DNA of 64,000 nt, taken from Sipunculus nudus. Lineage: Eukaryota; Annelida; Sipuncula; Golfingiida; Sipunculidae. The translations under genes were made by a program, and so were the position numbers. The notes beneath the pieces are model-generated. The model searched no databases and was not told the origin of the DNA. It worked only from the letters and a program-made list of their open reading frames with translations. Every line of letters starts with the position of its first letter. Within the stretch, counting starts at the first letter, position 1. The DNA is taken from NCBI GenBank assembly GCA_026874595.1, contig CM049320.1, forward strand, positions 10,237,464 through 10,301,463. Direction: 5' to 3'. Below are positions 1 through 10,602 of the stretch, one piece after another.

Positions 1-112
1 GGATTAATCCTGTATATTGATTATGCAAAAAGGCAATACCTGGTAATTTCATAGCATGAAGTATATGTCATTTTTATTCATAGGTTCATCATATTTATGG
101 TATACACTCTAA

Positions 113-386
113 ATGACTTTCGGAAAAACGAAAAAAGAGAGCCATTGCCGTATGCCGACAAAGCCTCAAGTTGTATTCTTAGTTCTGTGTATACTGGTGG
201 TTTCGAGTTTCACATTGGTCATCTGGAATGGTGATAGACCAACCAATGATATACCTAAAGGTTTCAAGGTAAGTATCTGTGCGTCTGCACAATCTGTGGG
301 AGAAGGTTAAGAAAATGCCTCACGAAACACAGCATAATTTTTAATACACTTAAGATAAAAGAGATATAGGATAGAATTGCGATGCA

Positions 387-450
<64 letters not shown>

Positions 451-468
451 GTTACATATTGAGATGTG

Positions 469-510
<42 letters not shown>

Positions 511-1827
511 AGATAGACATAGGAACAAATGTTCGTTTTAATGTTGTATTGCAGCCAATTTTCGGTGACATTAACAAGGTTTGCTAACACACAGACGTTT
601 AGAAAAAGAGATACAAAATGCACATAATTTTTTGCCATCTTATATAAGCGTAAAATATCTAACAGATATATTATCTATTTTCCAACTGAGATAAATTACA
701 TTTGTTCGAATATTTTAAAAGACTGTTTTCAAATTTGAATAATATTTTACAAGAATGGTGGCCACTCGGATTGGAAGAGTACAAACGTGCAAAGACATCG
801 ACAAATTACATTGCGAAGATGGTGCGAACGTCTGAAGAGAACAGAAGCCTCTGGAAAGAGTGCTGAATCTTTCGATAATCTGCACAATAGAACTCTAATT
901 GTACCTGAAATAAATTTAACTATTTGTATAAATGCCAAAGCTGGATCGACATTCTGGCGTCGTGAAGTGTCAAGGAAGTATAACGGAGCTTTCAAAAATG
1001 AATTCGACCAATCCATGCTCAAGAAAGCAAAAGATGGTTTTACAAATATTATTGTAGTCAGACATCCACTTTACCGTATTTTTTCTGCCTACAATGACCG
1101 GGTTATCAGGCGATTCGGAACTTATGAGGAGGTATTGAAAGCCGATCCGTATATTCTAGATCACTTTCTTCCTAAATATTCGCTAAGCAGAACTGACTGT
1201 TACGAAGATTTCACCTTTGAACAGTATGTGAGATTACTCTTATATGAGAGGGGATCTGAAGAGCAGTTTCAGAACGAGCTTCATCGAATGCCATTTTATG
1301 CTCGCTGTGTTCCATGTGAGTTTAAATACGACATTATAGTGAAGGTAGAAACACTGAAGACAGATGTACAGCTGGTGATACGCCTTCTAAGAGAAAAAGG
1401 AACTGACGTTAAATTTGACATGAATGATTTAGAAAGTAATTACATCAGAGACAAATGTAGGCGTTTTAATCCCTTCAAAGAAATCCAACCACGCTGTTAC
1501 AATGATGACTTTTTTATCAAAGGAAATCTACAGGCTTTATGGAATCAAGGTTTCACATCTAAATACGGATTTGAATTTAACGCTTTTAAAAAACTACCGA
1601 AAGATCAGTGGCGTAAAAAGTGCGAGTCTTTAGTAAAATTGGTCGTAAGTGATCCCAGAAAGAGGTCTGCAGTCAGCGCTTTAAGCAAGGATTCTGCCAG
1701 AAAGGCCTTGATGAAATTGCCAAAGGCTTTGCTGGACAGGCTAATCGAAAATTATATGTTAGATTTAAAAATGTTTGGTTATAAAGTGGAGGATGTTGTT
1801 GGAACATCTTCATTATTACAACAATGA
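113..1827 (+). CDS. Carbohydrate sulfotransferase, HNK-1/CHST8-14 family (intact, two exons)
   Basis: Predicted Golgi type II membrane enzyme that transfers sulfate from PAPS to a glycan. Exon 1 (113-268) encodes a short basic cytosolic tail and a hydrophobic anchor at about residues 20-38 (VVFLVLCILVVSSFTLVIW). It ends at a consensus GTAAGT donor. Exon 2 (754-1827) follows a TTTTACAAG acceptor in the same phase, giving 409 aa. Motifs seen: 5'-phosphosulfate loop KAGSTFWRR (K114, S117, T118), 3'-phosphate motif VVRHPLYRIFSAY (R155, S163), and a C-terminal FGY ending typical of the Sulfotransfer_2 family. The ATG at 113 is chosen because it supplies the tail and is conserved at 52991. An AG at 82-83 suggests the coding part of exon 1 lies in an exon that begins near 84. 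The acceptor substrate (chondroitin, dermatan or HNK-1 type glycan) cannot be told from sequence. The 485-bp intron holds an (AT)n array. Confidence 0.88.
389..507. repeat. (AT)n microsatellite in sulfotransferase intron
   Basis: Two long AT-dinucleotide runs, 390-448 and 479-507, separated by a short unique stretch. They lie inside the intron of the intact sulfotransferase. The tyrosine-isoleucine reading frames here are artefacts of the repeat. Confidence 0.95.
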
Positions 1828-2990
1828 ATATTTGAAAATTAAATATAAATTATGTTTGAAATTACAAACCCAAGAAACTGGATTGGTTGAATGACATTGA
1901 AAGTCAGGAAACTTTTACAAGAAGGAAGTTTCCAGGGACATTATATGCTTAATATTTTTATTTTTTTTATATGGTGAAGGTTGTTTTTAGTGTATTGGTG
2001 AAATCCTCTTTGCATCCAGGGATCATTCGATTAAAAGACATTCCACATTCAACGATTTCACCTATAGCACACTGAATCTAAATTTATGTACAGAACTTCC
2101 GGGAACTCCTTTGAATTAAATCGAAAAAGACCCGGAATTAATAATGGATAAAAGTAAGTTGGTTCTCTGAGCATTTTGAATGACTAAATAAAATAACATT
2201 ACATCATCTGTTCGAGTCATTGACATGTGTGTTAATGTATTTACAGATACAGATCGGTCTACCAGCAGTGTAGTTAAGTACACATATTCAGGGCAAATTC
2301 AATTTGCTTGTCCAACCTACATTTTCTTCTTTAGCAGCAACTTTTGAGGGCAATCCTGCATGTTATGATATGTTCTGGTGAATCGTTAAATCTTATTGTT
2401 TTACGGAGTATGCTTTCGATTCCAGTCTTCTACTGTCTCTGAGACATGCTCCTACCTATCAACACCATACATGAAGCCATCCGAAAAATTCGATGTGCTT
2501 AGTACAGGACAGATGGTTTCCAGGTAGTGTTTGTTAAACATTTGCGTTACAACCCGTAGACTTTACTACACTTTATTATAATTTACTTGAATATGATTCT
2601 ATAAAACTTATATACATTTGGTATACATGGACCCACATTGCAGGATTTTATCATCACATTTTGAAAGACAAATGACATAGTTTTACTGAAATCAAATGTA
2701 ATGGCGGATCTTCAATCTTCCCTGCAGCTAATTGCTCTTAAACGAGGTTAATGTGTCCAAGTTCAGTTATTAAACTAGGTCAGCCTGTCGATAAGTTTTA
2801 ATGTCTTTATTTTTGTTGATTAGAAGTACAACAATCTCCCAAAGGAAACCAAAATATAATGGATTTCTTTTAGTTTTCTGAAATAAATAAAACATGTTTT
2901 GTATCGACAGAAATTGCCCCCAATGATAGACTGGCTTACAGAAAGGAAAAGACACGCAAACATGATTTTTGTATTTCACATGAAATTAGC
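1828..2990 (+). other. 3' flank of sulfotransferase, shared by all three copies
   Basis: No gene is seen. Sequence after the stop codon is recognisably the same as that after the pseudogenes at 10603-11700 and 54347-55360. Shared landmarks include ACATTGAAAGTC just after the coding end and the ATCCAAGTTCAGTTAT region near 2755. A poly(A) signal AATAAA lies at 2187-2192. The duplication unit is therefore larger than the coding region. Confidence 0.75.
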
Positions 2991-3366
2991 TTTCAAATGA
3001 TATATCACACTCCGCACTTTGAGTAAAATGGATCTCTACCCTGATGCAATTCTGAATTGACTTATTTGAACTAAAATCAGACACTGTTCTTGAAATAACA
3101 ATGATATAAACTATTTACTGTTCACCTTTATTTTTCTTGTATCTGTTTGGAAAATGATTTGAATTTATTTTAATGGAAGTTATACAACTGAGAAAGATAC
3201 TACATATAATGCGCGGCAGGTTTAGATATGGTTTCTGATTTCACAAGTATCTTAGTCTGATATCACATTATTGTCTCCGTATGAAGGCACAAATAGGAAA
3301 TTTCCTCGAAAGTTTTATGTAAATCAAATGTAATAAATGGACATCTGCACACTTTTCTGAAATTTG

Positions 3367-3368
<2 letters not shown>

Positions 3369-3415
<47 letters not shown>
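3369..3415. repeat. (AT)n microsatellite
   Basis: Uninterrupted AT dinucleotide run directly beside the Penelope-type repeat that starts at about 3420. Confidence 0.95.
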
Positions 3416-3417
<2 letters not shown>

Positions 3418-3418
<1 letters not shown>

Positions 3419-3545
3419 AGTGGTATAGCCGTGTTAGTCTGAAGTTGAAGCGAAAGTTAAGACAAACATTGACGCCTTTTGCTAGACTATCTAGTCAAGT
3501 AACACACGAGCTTTGGAAGTACAAAGACTTCTTCGTCAGTTTGCA
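3418..3545 (-). mobile_element. Penelope-like element terminal repeat fragment
   Basis: On the minus strand this block reads ACTGACGAAGAAGTC, then a TTTG loop, ACTTCCAAAGC, a TAGACTATCTAG palindrome, and ends with ACTAACACGGCTATACCA. The combination of a CTGACGAAG stem element with a terminal CTAACACGGCTA is what I recall from 3' ends of Penelope-like retroelements in several animals; this is memory, not a search result. GAAGT and ACTTC can pair, as in hammerhead stem II. It lies about 1.1 kb downstream (minus-strand sense) of the GIY-YIG fragment, but the two need not be one insertion. Confidence 0.5.
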
Positions 3546-3654
3546 ATTAGGTGGGAACGTGTAGAGAAATTTTATATGATGGAACGACATAGTATAGAGT
3601 TTATAATGCCAGAAACAATGCTGATTGGATATTTAGTAATATTATAACCATTAT

Positions 3655-4010
3655 GCCCTGGGTGGGTACACATCGCTTTACTCGGGAATTCCGCGAAACC
3701 GAATGATTGTCGACGTCATCCATTTAATGACGTCACGTCGAATGGTCACCCGGTCAAAAGTGCGGCCCTCCGTGGTACAGCCCGCTATTTCCAATAGTAG
3801 TCCCTAACCGAGTCCCCTGTCGAATGCCAAAATCGGTCCGATCAATCGGTCGAGGGTGTGCCGCGAGCCGGATACCCAACCCTACTCCCGCTATGAGGGA
3901 GGGGGAGGTACGATTTCCCAGTGCTCTGTCCAGCCCAGGAGTTGTCTCTCCCTCCCCGACCATCGGGTCCGTTAGATGTTCCATGCTAGGCCGCCGGTAT
4001 GTAAAAAAAG
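3655..4010. other. GC-rich block of unknown origin
   Basis: A 350-bp island clearly richer in G+C and CpG than its surroundings. It contains short open frames on both strands (3754-3984 minus, 3824-4042 plus), neither of which I recognise. Abrupt edges, with AT-rich DNA on one side and a TAA-repeat tract on the other, suggest an inserted repeat rather than a gene. Confidence 0.4.
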
Positions 4011-4136
4011 GAAAGGAAAAAAATAAACATAAACGTAAGTAACAAAATAAAGCTAAATTAAGAAAAATAAAACAAGTGATGATTATGCAAAAAATGTTGT
4101 AACAGATATAATCAAAATAACAAACGCAGTACTGAT

Positions 4137-4266
4137 AACAATAATAATAATAATAATAATAATAATTATTATTATTATTATTATTATAAAACTGATAATG
4201 ATGATAAAAATAATAATAATAGAAAGAATAATAATAAAAATAATACTAACATGATGAATAATAATA

Positions 4267-4300
<34 letters not shown>
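4137..4300. repeat. (TAA)n / (TTA)n trinucleotide tract
   Basis: AAT/ATA trinucleotide arrays that switch to TTA at about 4166, producing a perfect palindrome, then return to AAT up to 4300. The poly-leucine frame on the minus strand is a repeat artefact. Confidence 0.9.
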
Positions 4301-4301
<1 letters not shown>

Positions 4302-4677
4302 TTAAAAAGAGATAAAGTAAAGTAATTTAGAGTGTACGAAAATTGAAAAAAGGAGTGATTCTTTTGAATAAAATATAAGTTGTACATATTAAACATTCAA
4401 AAGATAGGAAGATAATATTTTCCCGAAATAATGCCAATGGTAAAGTTATCAGAAACAGGATAAGAAATAATAATAATTGTAATAATAATGATTGTAGGTA
4501 AACTAATAAATAGAAATATTACTGGGGAAATAGGTGCAGGTTATATGGTAAGGGAGAAAACAAAGTGATCAAGTGGAAAAGAAAGAAATGACAGAAACAA
4601 AGTAAAAATAAAGTGGGAAGAAAAATTGAATGATCACCAGTGGCTAGCAAGGATTATTATTATATAGAGATTAATGC

Positions 4678-5035
4678 TTATAGTGTGCGCGGAAACCTTC
4701 GTCTTGATTGAGGCAATTTGTATACATTTGAATTTATTAATGAATTTATTCCAAAGTTTGTCTTAACCTTGTGTCCATGAGATCTCCCTTTAGCATGTGT
4801 ATCCTCATATGCTCCGCATTGTCCAGTTTTTGAGAAGTGTGTGCCCACTGGAGTGAGTTTTTGATTCGAGTTAATAGAGTGCCTATGGCCATTTATTCTC
4901 ATACTTAATCTTTGACTAGTTTCGCCGATGTATATGGCTTTCGGAGATAAAATACATGTAATCAAGTAAACGGTTTCTTTGCTAGTGCATGTAAATTTGC
5001 CATGTAAAGTGCACGTCTGAAGAGATCAGGGGCCT
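4678..5035 (-). pseudogene. Penelope-like retroelement GIY-YIG endonuclease fragment
   Basis: The minus-strand frame contains HGKFTCTSKETVYLITC, then AIYIGETSQRLSMRINGHR, then PVGTHFSKTGQ. In Penelope-like elements this domain follows the reverse transcriptase and nicks the target DNA. The Y-I-G-E-T core, the R-I-N-G-H-R motif and the following histidine are the family signature. No reverse transcriptase is seen upstream (above 5040), so this is a truncated 3' remnant. The frame upstream of 4966 continues in register, so the fragment is longer than the ATG-started frame suggests. Confidence 0.75.
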
Positions 5036-5039
5036 GTAA

Positions 5040-6071
5040 CACACACAGTAGCTTTGGTTGGTCGACTTCGAAAAATGGTAAAAAACCTGAACATAGTGTC
5101 GTTCAATGCGCCAGAGTCTGTAGAATGACATATTCAAAACCCGCTGATATCTGCTTTTTTTATAGCGACTATTAATTTTAATATTTCTAAAGTAAAAAAA
5201 AACAGATTGTATATCTTATTACGTTATATTAGTAGCCGATTTTCACATTTATAAATGCATATATAGCACGTCAGAGTTATTTAGAGAAATGCACTTGATA
5301 TAGCATCTCCACAAGATTGGACTACAACAATTTTTTTTCCAAATTTATTTCAAATTTTTAACAAAAATATAAAGATTAAATTACAAAACTATACTAGGCC
5401 ATAATCAAGCCTCTACATAAGATTGTCTCTGTACTGTATAGGTATCGCCTTACTGGATTATGTTTCCGTGCATTGTCATTGTATCTATTTTTGTGTAGTG
5501 TGTTTGTTTGTTATATGTATACATAGTTCACATGTTCATTATTTGGTATTGTCAATATGTTGTTTAATGTGGTGTATTCAATAAAAAAAATCAAATTTTA
5601 AACATATGATAATACATTCATTTTCAATGTCGATTAAACGTTTTGTGTTAAATCATGCAGTAAAACATCCACTGTACACATGTTGGTCCTATTATAAGCA
5701 TTTTATTAATTCAGCTTTATGTTATAATACTTAAAAGAAAATATGATATAGTTTGAAATAAATCTTTCAATATGGGCTTATTTAGAATATTCATTTTCTG
5801 TGAAATCCTATAGGCATTGTTCAAAATATTAATTTAATCAACTAAACAGTCTAAAACCATGTTGCAAATGATGTCTTTTTTAAAATTAAATGTATTTGCT
5901 TTCAAAATAATTGGCTTCAAGTAAGTTTAAAGGATGAAAAGTCTTTTGTTTAAAATAACTCTGCTCGGTCTGGTACACAAAAACAATTAACAGTGACTGG
6001 TGAGCTCGGTTTCTTATTTTCTTTTATTTTATCAACATTAATCCCCATTCCGTTTTTCTTGAAGGTTTCAC

Positions 6072-6130
<59 letters not shown>

Positions 6131-6191
6131 ATAAACAACCTATGCGATTGTTTGGACAAAATAACTTCATTCATATATATATATATTATAT

Positions 6192-6238
<47 letters not shown>

Positions 6239-6353
6239 AGGTGTCTAAATAACCATGCTGGTTCAATTTTATAGATGAAAATGGTATACACATAAAAGTC
6301 GGTTCACTTTTCCGACCTTTAGTGAAGCAGTGACTTTTCTGTTTATACCATTA

Positions 6354-6401
<48 letters not shown>

Positions 6402-8750
6402 TAGTATATGTAAAATCGTAAGTGATCTTTGGTTATGGCTCTCAAGTATTCCGTAATCATGTGATAACCGGGCTTAATATAAATATTAGGGTGTATGAAA
6501 TGTCTCACAATGCTGACAAAATATTAACCTAGAAATATTTGAAAATCTACCCTATATTTATTATCTGTATTTCAAATTTCTGAAATTTATTTTTCAGATT
6601 TTCTTTTTTTATAGAATATGACATATTTAACATTGAAGGTTCCCTTCATGTTTCCCTCTAATGATTTTAAATTATTAAATCGGGTTCTGTGTAAATTTGA
6701 ATTTTTATGCTGTTATCCCAGAGTATTGTGTTTTAATATTTAACTATTCTTTCTAAATTATGAAATCCACATATATTCCAAAATCGCATATACCAATTAA
6801 TCAAGAAAGCATTGAAAAATCTTTAATTTTCGGAACTGGTCGACAACGTCTGTATTTCTGATTTAGGCTATACACGTAGTTTTAATACATATATACAAAC
6901 GTTTCGTTTTTTTTCACGAACTTGGCTAAATCTTCAATTGTATCAAGGTAAATCACCGAGGGATGCACCATCTTAATGAACATGTACCCCCAGATAGAAT
7001 ATTTCTCTTCAATTAAAATATACCTTATGGGTAACATATTATCATTCTATTGGTTATCCTCGTCACATAATATTTGACCAACCCCACTTTATATATAAAC
7101 CTATATAAATGGTAATCAAATAAAGAACAACCGTTTGATTTGCTGATATTCTATAAATATTTCAATTTCCATTATAATGTTTGGGAAAATTTATTTTGTT
7201 TGTACGATAGTAAATTTATACAAATATACATAGTTATTAATATGTTAATATAATATTAATGAGTTTGATATAAAAAATGTAATTTTAAATAAAAGTAAAA
7301 TAAAAAAATATGATTAAGTAAACGATATTAGTTAATGAACATTTGCTTTTTTTACTACTGAGGGTTTAACAGAAAAAGCAGTGACATAGTGAATATATAT
7401 ATATTTATATATGTATAAATATATATATATATTTAATTAAACTTACTTTTAATTCTAAAGATTCATACATACAAATTAAAATTTGTAAATGATATTGGTG
7501 TTTCAAGCAGACCAAAATAATGAAAAGTAGGCGGTTAACTGAATTTGGAAACACCCTCGGAATCTAGAATTTGAATGAATTTTCATATTTTTAGAATTAA
7601 ATTTTAAATTAATATTTAATCATGAATCACAGAAGACCATTACAGTGAAGCATTACAACAGAGACCCACATCAAACTACCAATGGCATTCTGCATGTGCA
7701 TAATTGTTATGTTTCAAACAAATTTATATCAACATTTAGATAACATTTACACATTTATTTAAATGTTCCATAATTATCATGGCCCTGATCCCGTAAGATT
7801 ATGCGTAGAGACCTTTCTTTCATCTTTGGACTTGATTCCAGAAACTATCATCAAGACAGGATATATTTATATTCTCATCTAGTGAAGGGAATTGTCACTT
7901 TTCGATTCTCTGTACGTGTCAACTGTCAACTAAAGTTTTAATCATTTGGTATATTATTGTAATCTTTGACACATCTAGTCATATTCCATCGTACTGGAGA
8001 CCTCGCACGATCCTGCACAAATAGGAAGGCATTTTTACCAAAGATGTATATCAGGCCTTGATAATATATGATCGTATTTCAGGGGTTCACAGAAAGGGAT
8101 GAATCACATTTCCTATAAACATATGATCCTAGGGTATACTATAGTAGGTGACACATACCTGCATGGAGAGACCTTCATCGGCTTGTATATGAATCATAAG
8201 AAGTTGCATTACAAAGAGCGACATGTCCGTATAATGTATACAATTTCAGGTTTCACGACAGTTATGGCTGTGGAAGATCCGCTCAGTCAAACAGAGACTT
8301 TCATATAATTTAATATTTTTATTACCTTAGCAAAAAGGTTATTTTTTTACCTGTCTTTCGTCTGTTTGCTGTTTTTAAGATTAACTGCTTCATGTAAACG
8401 AAACGTTATAGAGAGATTAACCATGTAAGCATCCACTGGAATTTTGTGTGAATCAGGATAAAGGGGTGGGTCCTGTAGGATTATTATTTTTTATTTAGTT
8501 CGGATGTGCGCTCTAGTGTTTCATACGAATTTCATTATGGCACTTTAGGAATCGAACAATGTTTTATAATTTGACTGCCAATAGATTTGAAAAAGAAAAC
8601 GGCATTTTCGCTCAAATGTTCGGAGGGAATCAGTAGCCTTTTTAAAATTTTTCATATTTGTATTCATATTTAAAGATAAATATTTTGCCTAACCTTTTTT
8701 AATTAGGGAGCCGTAATTAGGCGAAGTAAGCGCTGGAGACCGCTAATTAG
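5040..8750. other. AT-rich intergenic sequence without recognisable genes
   Basis: No coding region is supported. It contains long AT arrays (listed separately), poly-T tracts and short open frames of no recognisable family, including 8099-8308, which looks random. Confidence 0.6.
6076..6400. repeat. Cluster of (AT)n microsatellites
   Basis: AT dinucleotide runs at 6076-6127, 6173-6234 (interrupted) and 6355-6400. The intervening sequence is unique. Confidence 0.95.
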
Positions 8751-8754
8751 GACT

Positions 8755-9200
8755 TGAAACTAAAGAGCAAACTGCACAGAAACAGGGATGTAGTCAGGTC
8801 CCCACCATCCGAGTCCGTGTTCAAGTCCGATTCCAGACTACTGGAGTCCGAGTACAAGTCCAAGTCCTTGAGTTTTGAGTCCAAGTCCATCTTCTTCGAG
8901 ACCGAATCACTTGGAAGCCGAGTACAAGTCCGATCCCGAGTCCAATATCGATTTTAACATGAAATTTTAAATGTATATTTTATCATGTATCTTTTAAAGA
9001 TATAGTTTATGCATAATTTTTACAAAGGTTAAATTTTGTATGACTGCTTTTCTGTTGGTAGGTCGCTTATTTATGTAAGTATTTTAAAGTATGTGACGTA
9101 TTCCTACTGGACTCGAGATGGCCTCTTACCTATCAGTCCAATTAAATGTTCGAGTCCAGAACCTTCGAGTCCGAATCCAGACTCGAGTTCGATATCAATG
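8755..9200. repeat. Degenerate GAGTCC/AAGTCC hexamer repeat
   Basis: GAGTCC, AAGTCC and CGAGTCCGA hexamers recur between about 8810 and 8945 and again at 9108-9192, separated by AT-rich DNA. The serine/lysine-rich frame it creates has no splice or start support and is treated as simple sequence. Confidence 0.6.
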
Positions 9201-9299
9201 AAAAGAATGTTTACGTTTATTTGACCTATCTAAGAAATAAGTATATTTGCTGAAATTAAGTATTTTCTTAGATGTCCACATGAGATTCTTTGTAAAGAG

Positions 9300-9626
9300 G
9301 TCTTAACCAGTGGTCAGAACCACCGGTTAATAACCGGAGAGTTTACGAGGCCGTTAAGATTAACGAGAGTTTTGAGATACGCCCGTTAATTTTAACGATG
9401 AGCTAACGGGCTGGTTAAGAAGAACAGTTAACTACGGAGGGCTTCGAGATACCCAGGTTAATAACGAGGCCCTAACGAGGAGCTAACGGGGGACCACCAA
9501 TCCACTTGGTAATAACGAGGAGTTAGCGAGGTGGTTTACTTTAACGATGCTTTCGAGATACACCCGTTAATATTAACGAGCCCGTTAACCTCTCGTTATT
9601 TTAACGAGGGCTTCGAGATACAGGCG
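9300..9626. repeat. TTAACGAG / CTTCGAGATAC degenerate repeat block
   Basis: The tract is built from TAACGAG and CCGTTAA words in both orientations, with TTYGAGATAC recurring at about 9374, 9444, 9553 and 9612. Several words are self-complementary (AACCGGTT, CCCGTTAA with TTAACGAG), so much of it can fold. It ends at GATACAGGCG and sulfotransferase-homologous sequence begins within a few bases, so the block replaces exon 1, the intron and the first part of exon 2 of pseudogene 2. I do not recognise the family. Confidence 0.6.
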
Positions 9627-9630
9627 CCTG

Positions 9631-10602
9631 GCCCCTCTGGAAAGAGTGCTGATCCTTTTGATAATCTACAAAGAAGAACTCTAATTGTACCTGAAATAAA
9701 TTTAACTATTTGTATTAATGCCAAGGATGGATGGACATTCTGGCGTGGTGCAGTGTCAAGGAAGTATGACGGGGCTTTTAAATTTACATTCGACCAAACA
9801 TTACTTAAAAAAGCAAAAGATGGTTTTTGCAAATATTATTTTAGTCAGGCATCCCCTTTACCATATTTACTCTGCCTACAATTACCGGGTGATCAGGCGA
9901 TTCGGAACTTATAAGTGAGTATTGAGAGCCCATCCGTATATTTTGAAGCACTTTCTCCCTAAATATTCGTTAAACAAAACTGAGTGTTCTGAAAATTTTA
10001 CCTTTGAACAGTATATGGGGTTAATTTTATATGAAAGGCTGTCTGAAGAGCAGTTTCAAAAAGAACTTCATCGAATGCCATTGTTTTTCTCGCTGTCTTC
10101 CATGTGATTTTAATTACGACATTATAGTGAAGGTAGAAACACTAAAGACAGATTTACAGCTGGTGAAAAGCCTTCTAAGGGAAAAAGGAATTGACGTAAA
10201 TTTTAACATGACATATTTAGAAAGGAATTACATCAGTGACTAATGTCGCCGTTTTAATTCCTTTAAGAATGCATTCAACCACGCTGTTACAATGATGACT
10301 CTTTATCAGGCTTATGGAACCAGGGTTTCTCATCTAAATACGGATTTGAATTCAATGCTTTAAAGAAACTGCCGAAAGATCTGTGGCGTAAAAAGTGCGA
10401 GTCTTTAGTAAAATTGGTCGTAAGCGATCGCCAAAAGAGGTCTGCCGTCAGCGCGTTCAGCAAAGATTCTGCCAGGAAGGCCTTGCTGAATCTACCAAAG
10501 CCTTTGCTGGACAAGCTTATCAAAAATTATATGTTAGATTTAAAAATGTCTGGTTATGCAGTGGAGAATATTGTTGGTACATCTTCATTATTACACCAGT
10601 GA
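9631..10602 (+). pseudogene. Sulfotransferase pseudogene 2 (5'-truncated, frameshifted)
   Basis: Homologous to exon 2 of the intact gene from the SGKSA(D/E) segment to the C-terminus. Damage seen: no exon 1; the phosphosulfate loop reads KDGWT instead of KAGST; an extra T near 9823-9827 shifts frame before the PAPS 3'-phosphate motif; a stop follows FGTY near 9912; a further shift occurs at about 10083 (FFSLSS in place of FYARC); a stop occurs at ISD near 10241; part of the RCYNDDFFIKGNLQ region is missing. The C-terminal frame (10414-10602) is still open. It is not expected to make an active enzyme. Confidence 0.9.

Noticed and set aside
307-638. Tyrosine/isoleucine-rich open frames here and at all other (AT)n arrays (3364, 5950, 16058, 22901, 30092, 37687, 45069, 49747, 61397)
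   Set aside because: They are read-through of AT dinucleotide repeats and have no other coding support.
4184-4396. Poly-leucine minus-strand frame
   Set aside because: Created by the TAA/TTA trinucleotide tract.
8754-8957. Serine/lysine-rich 67-codon frame
   Set aside because: Generated by GAGTCC/AAGTCC hexamer repeats.
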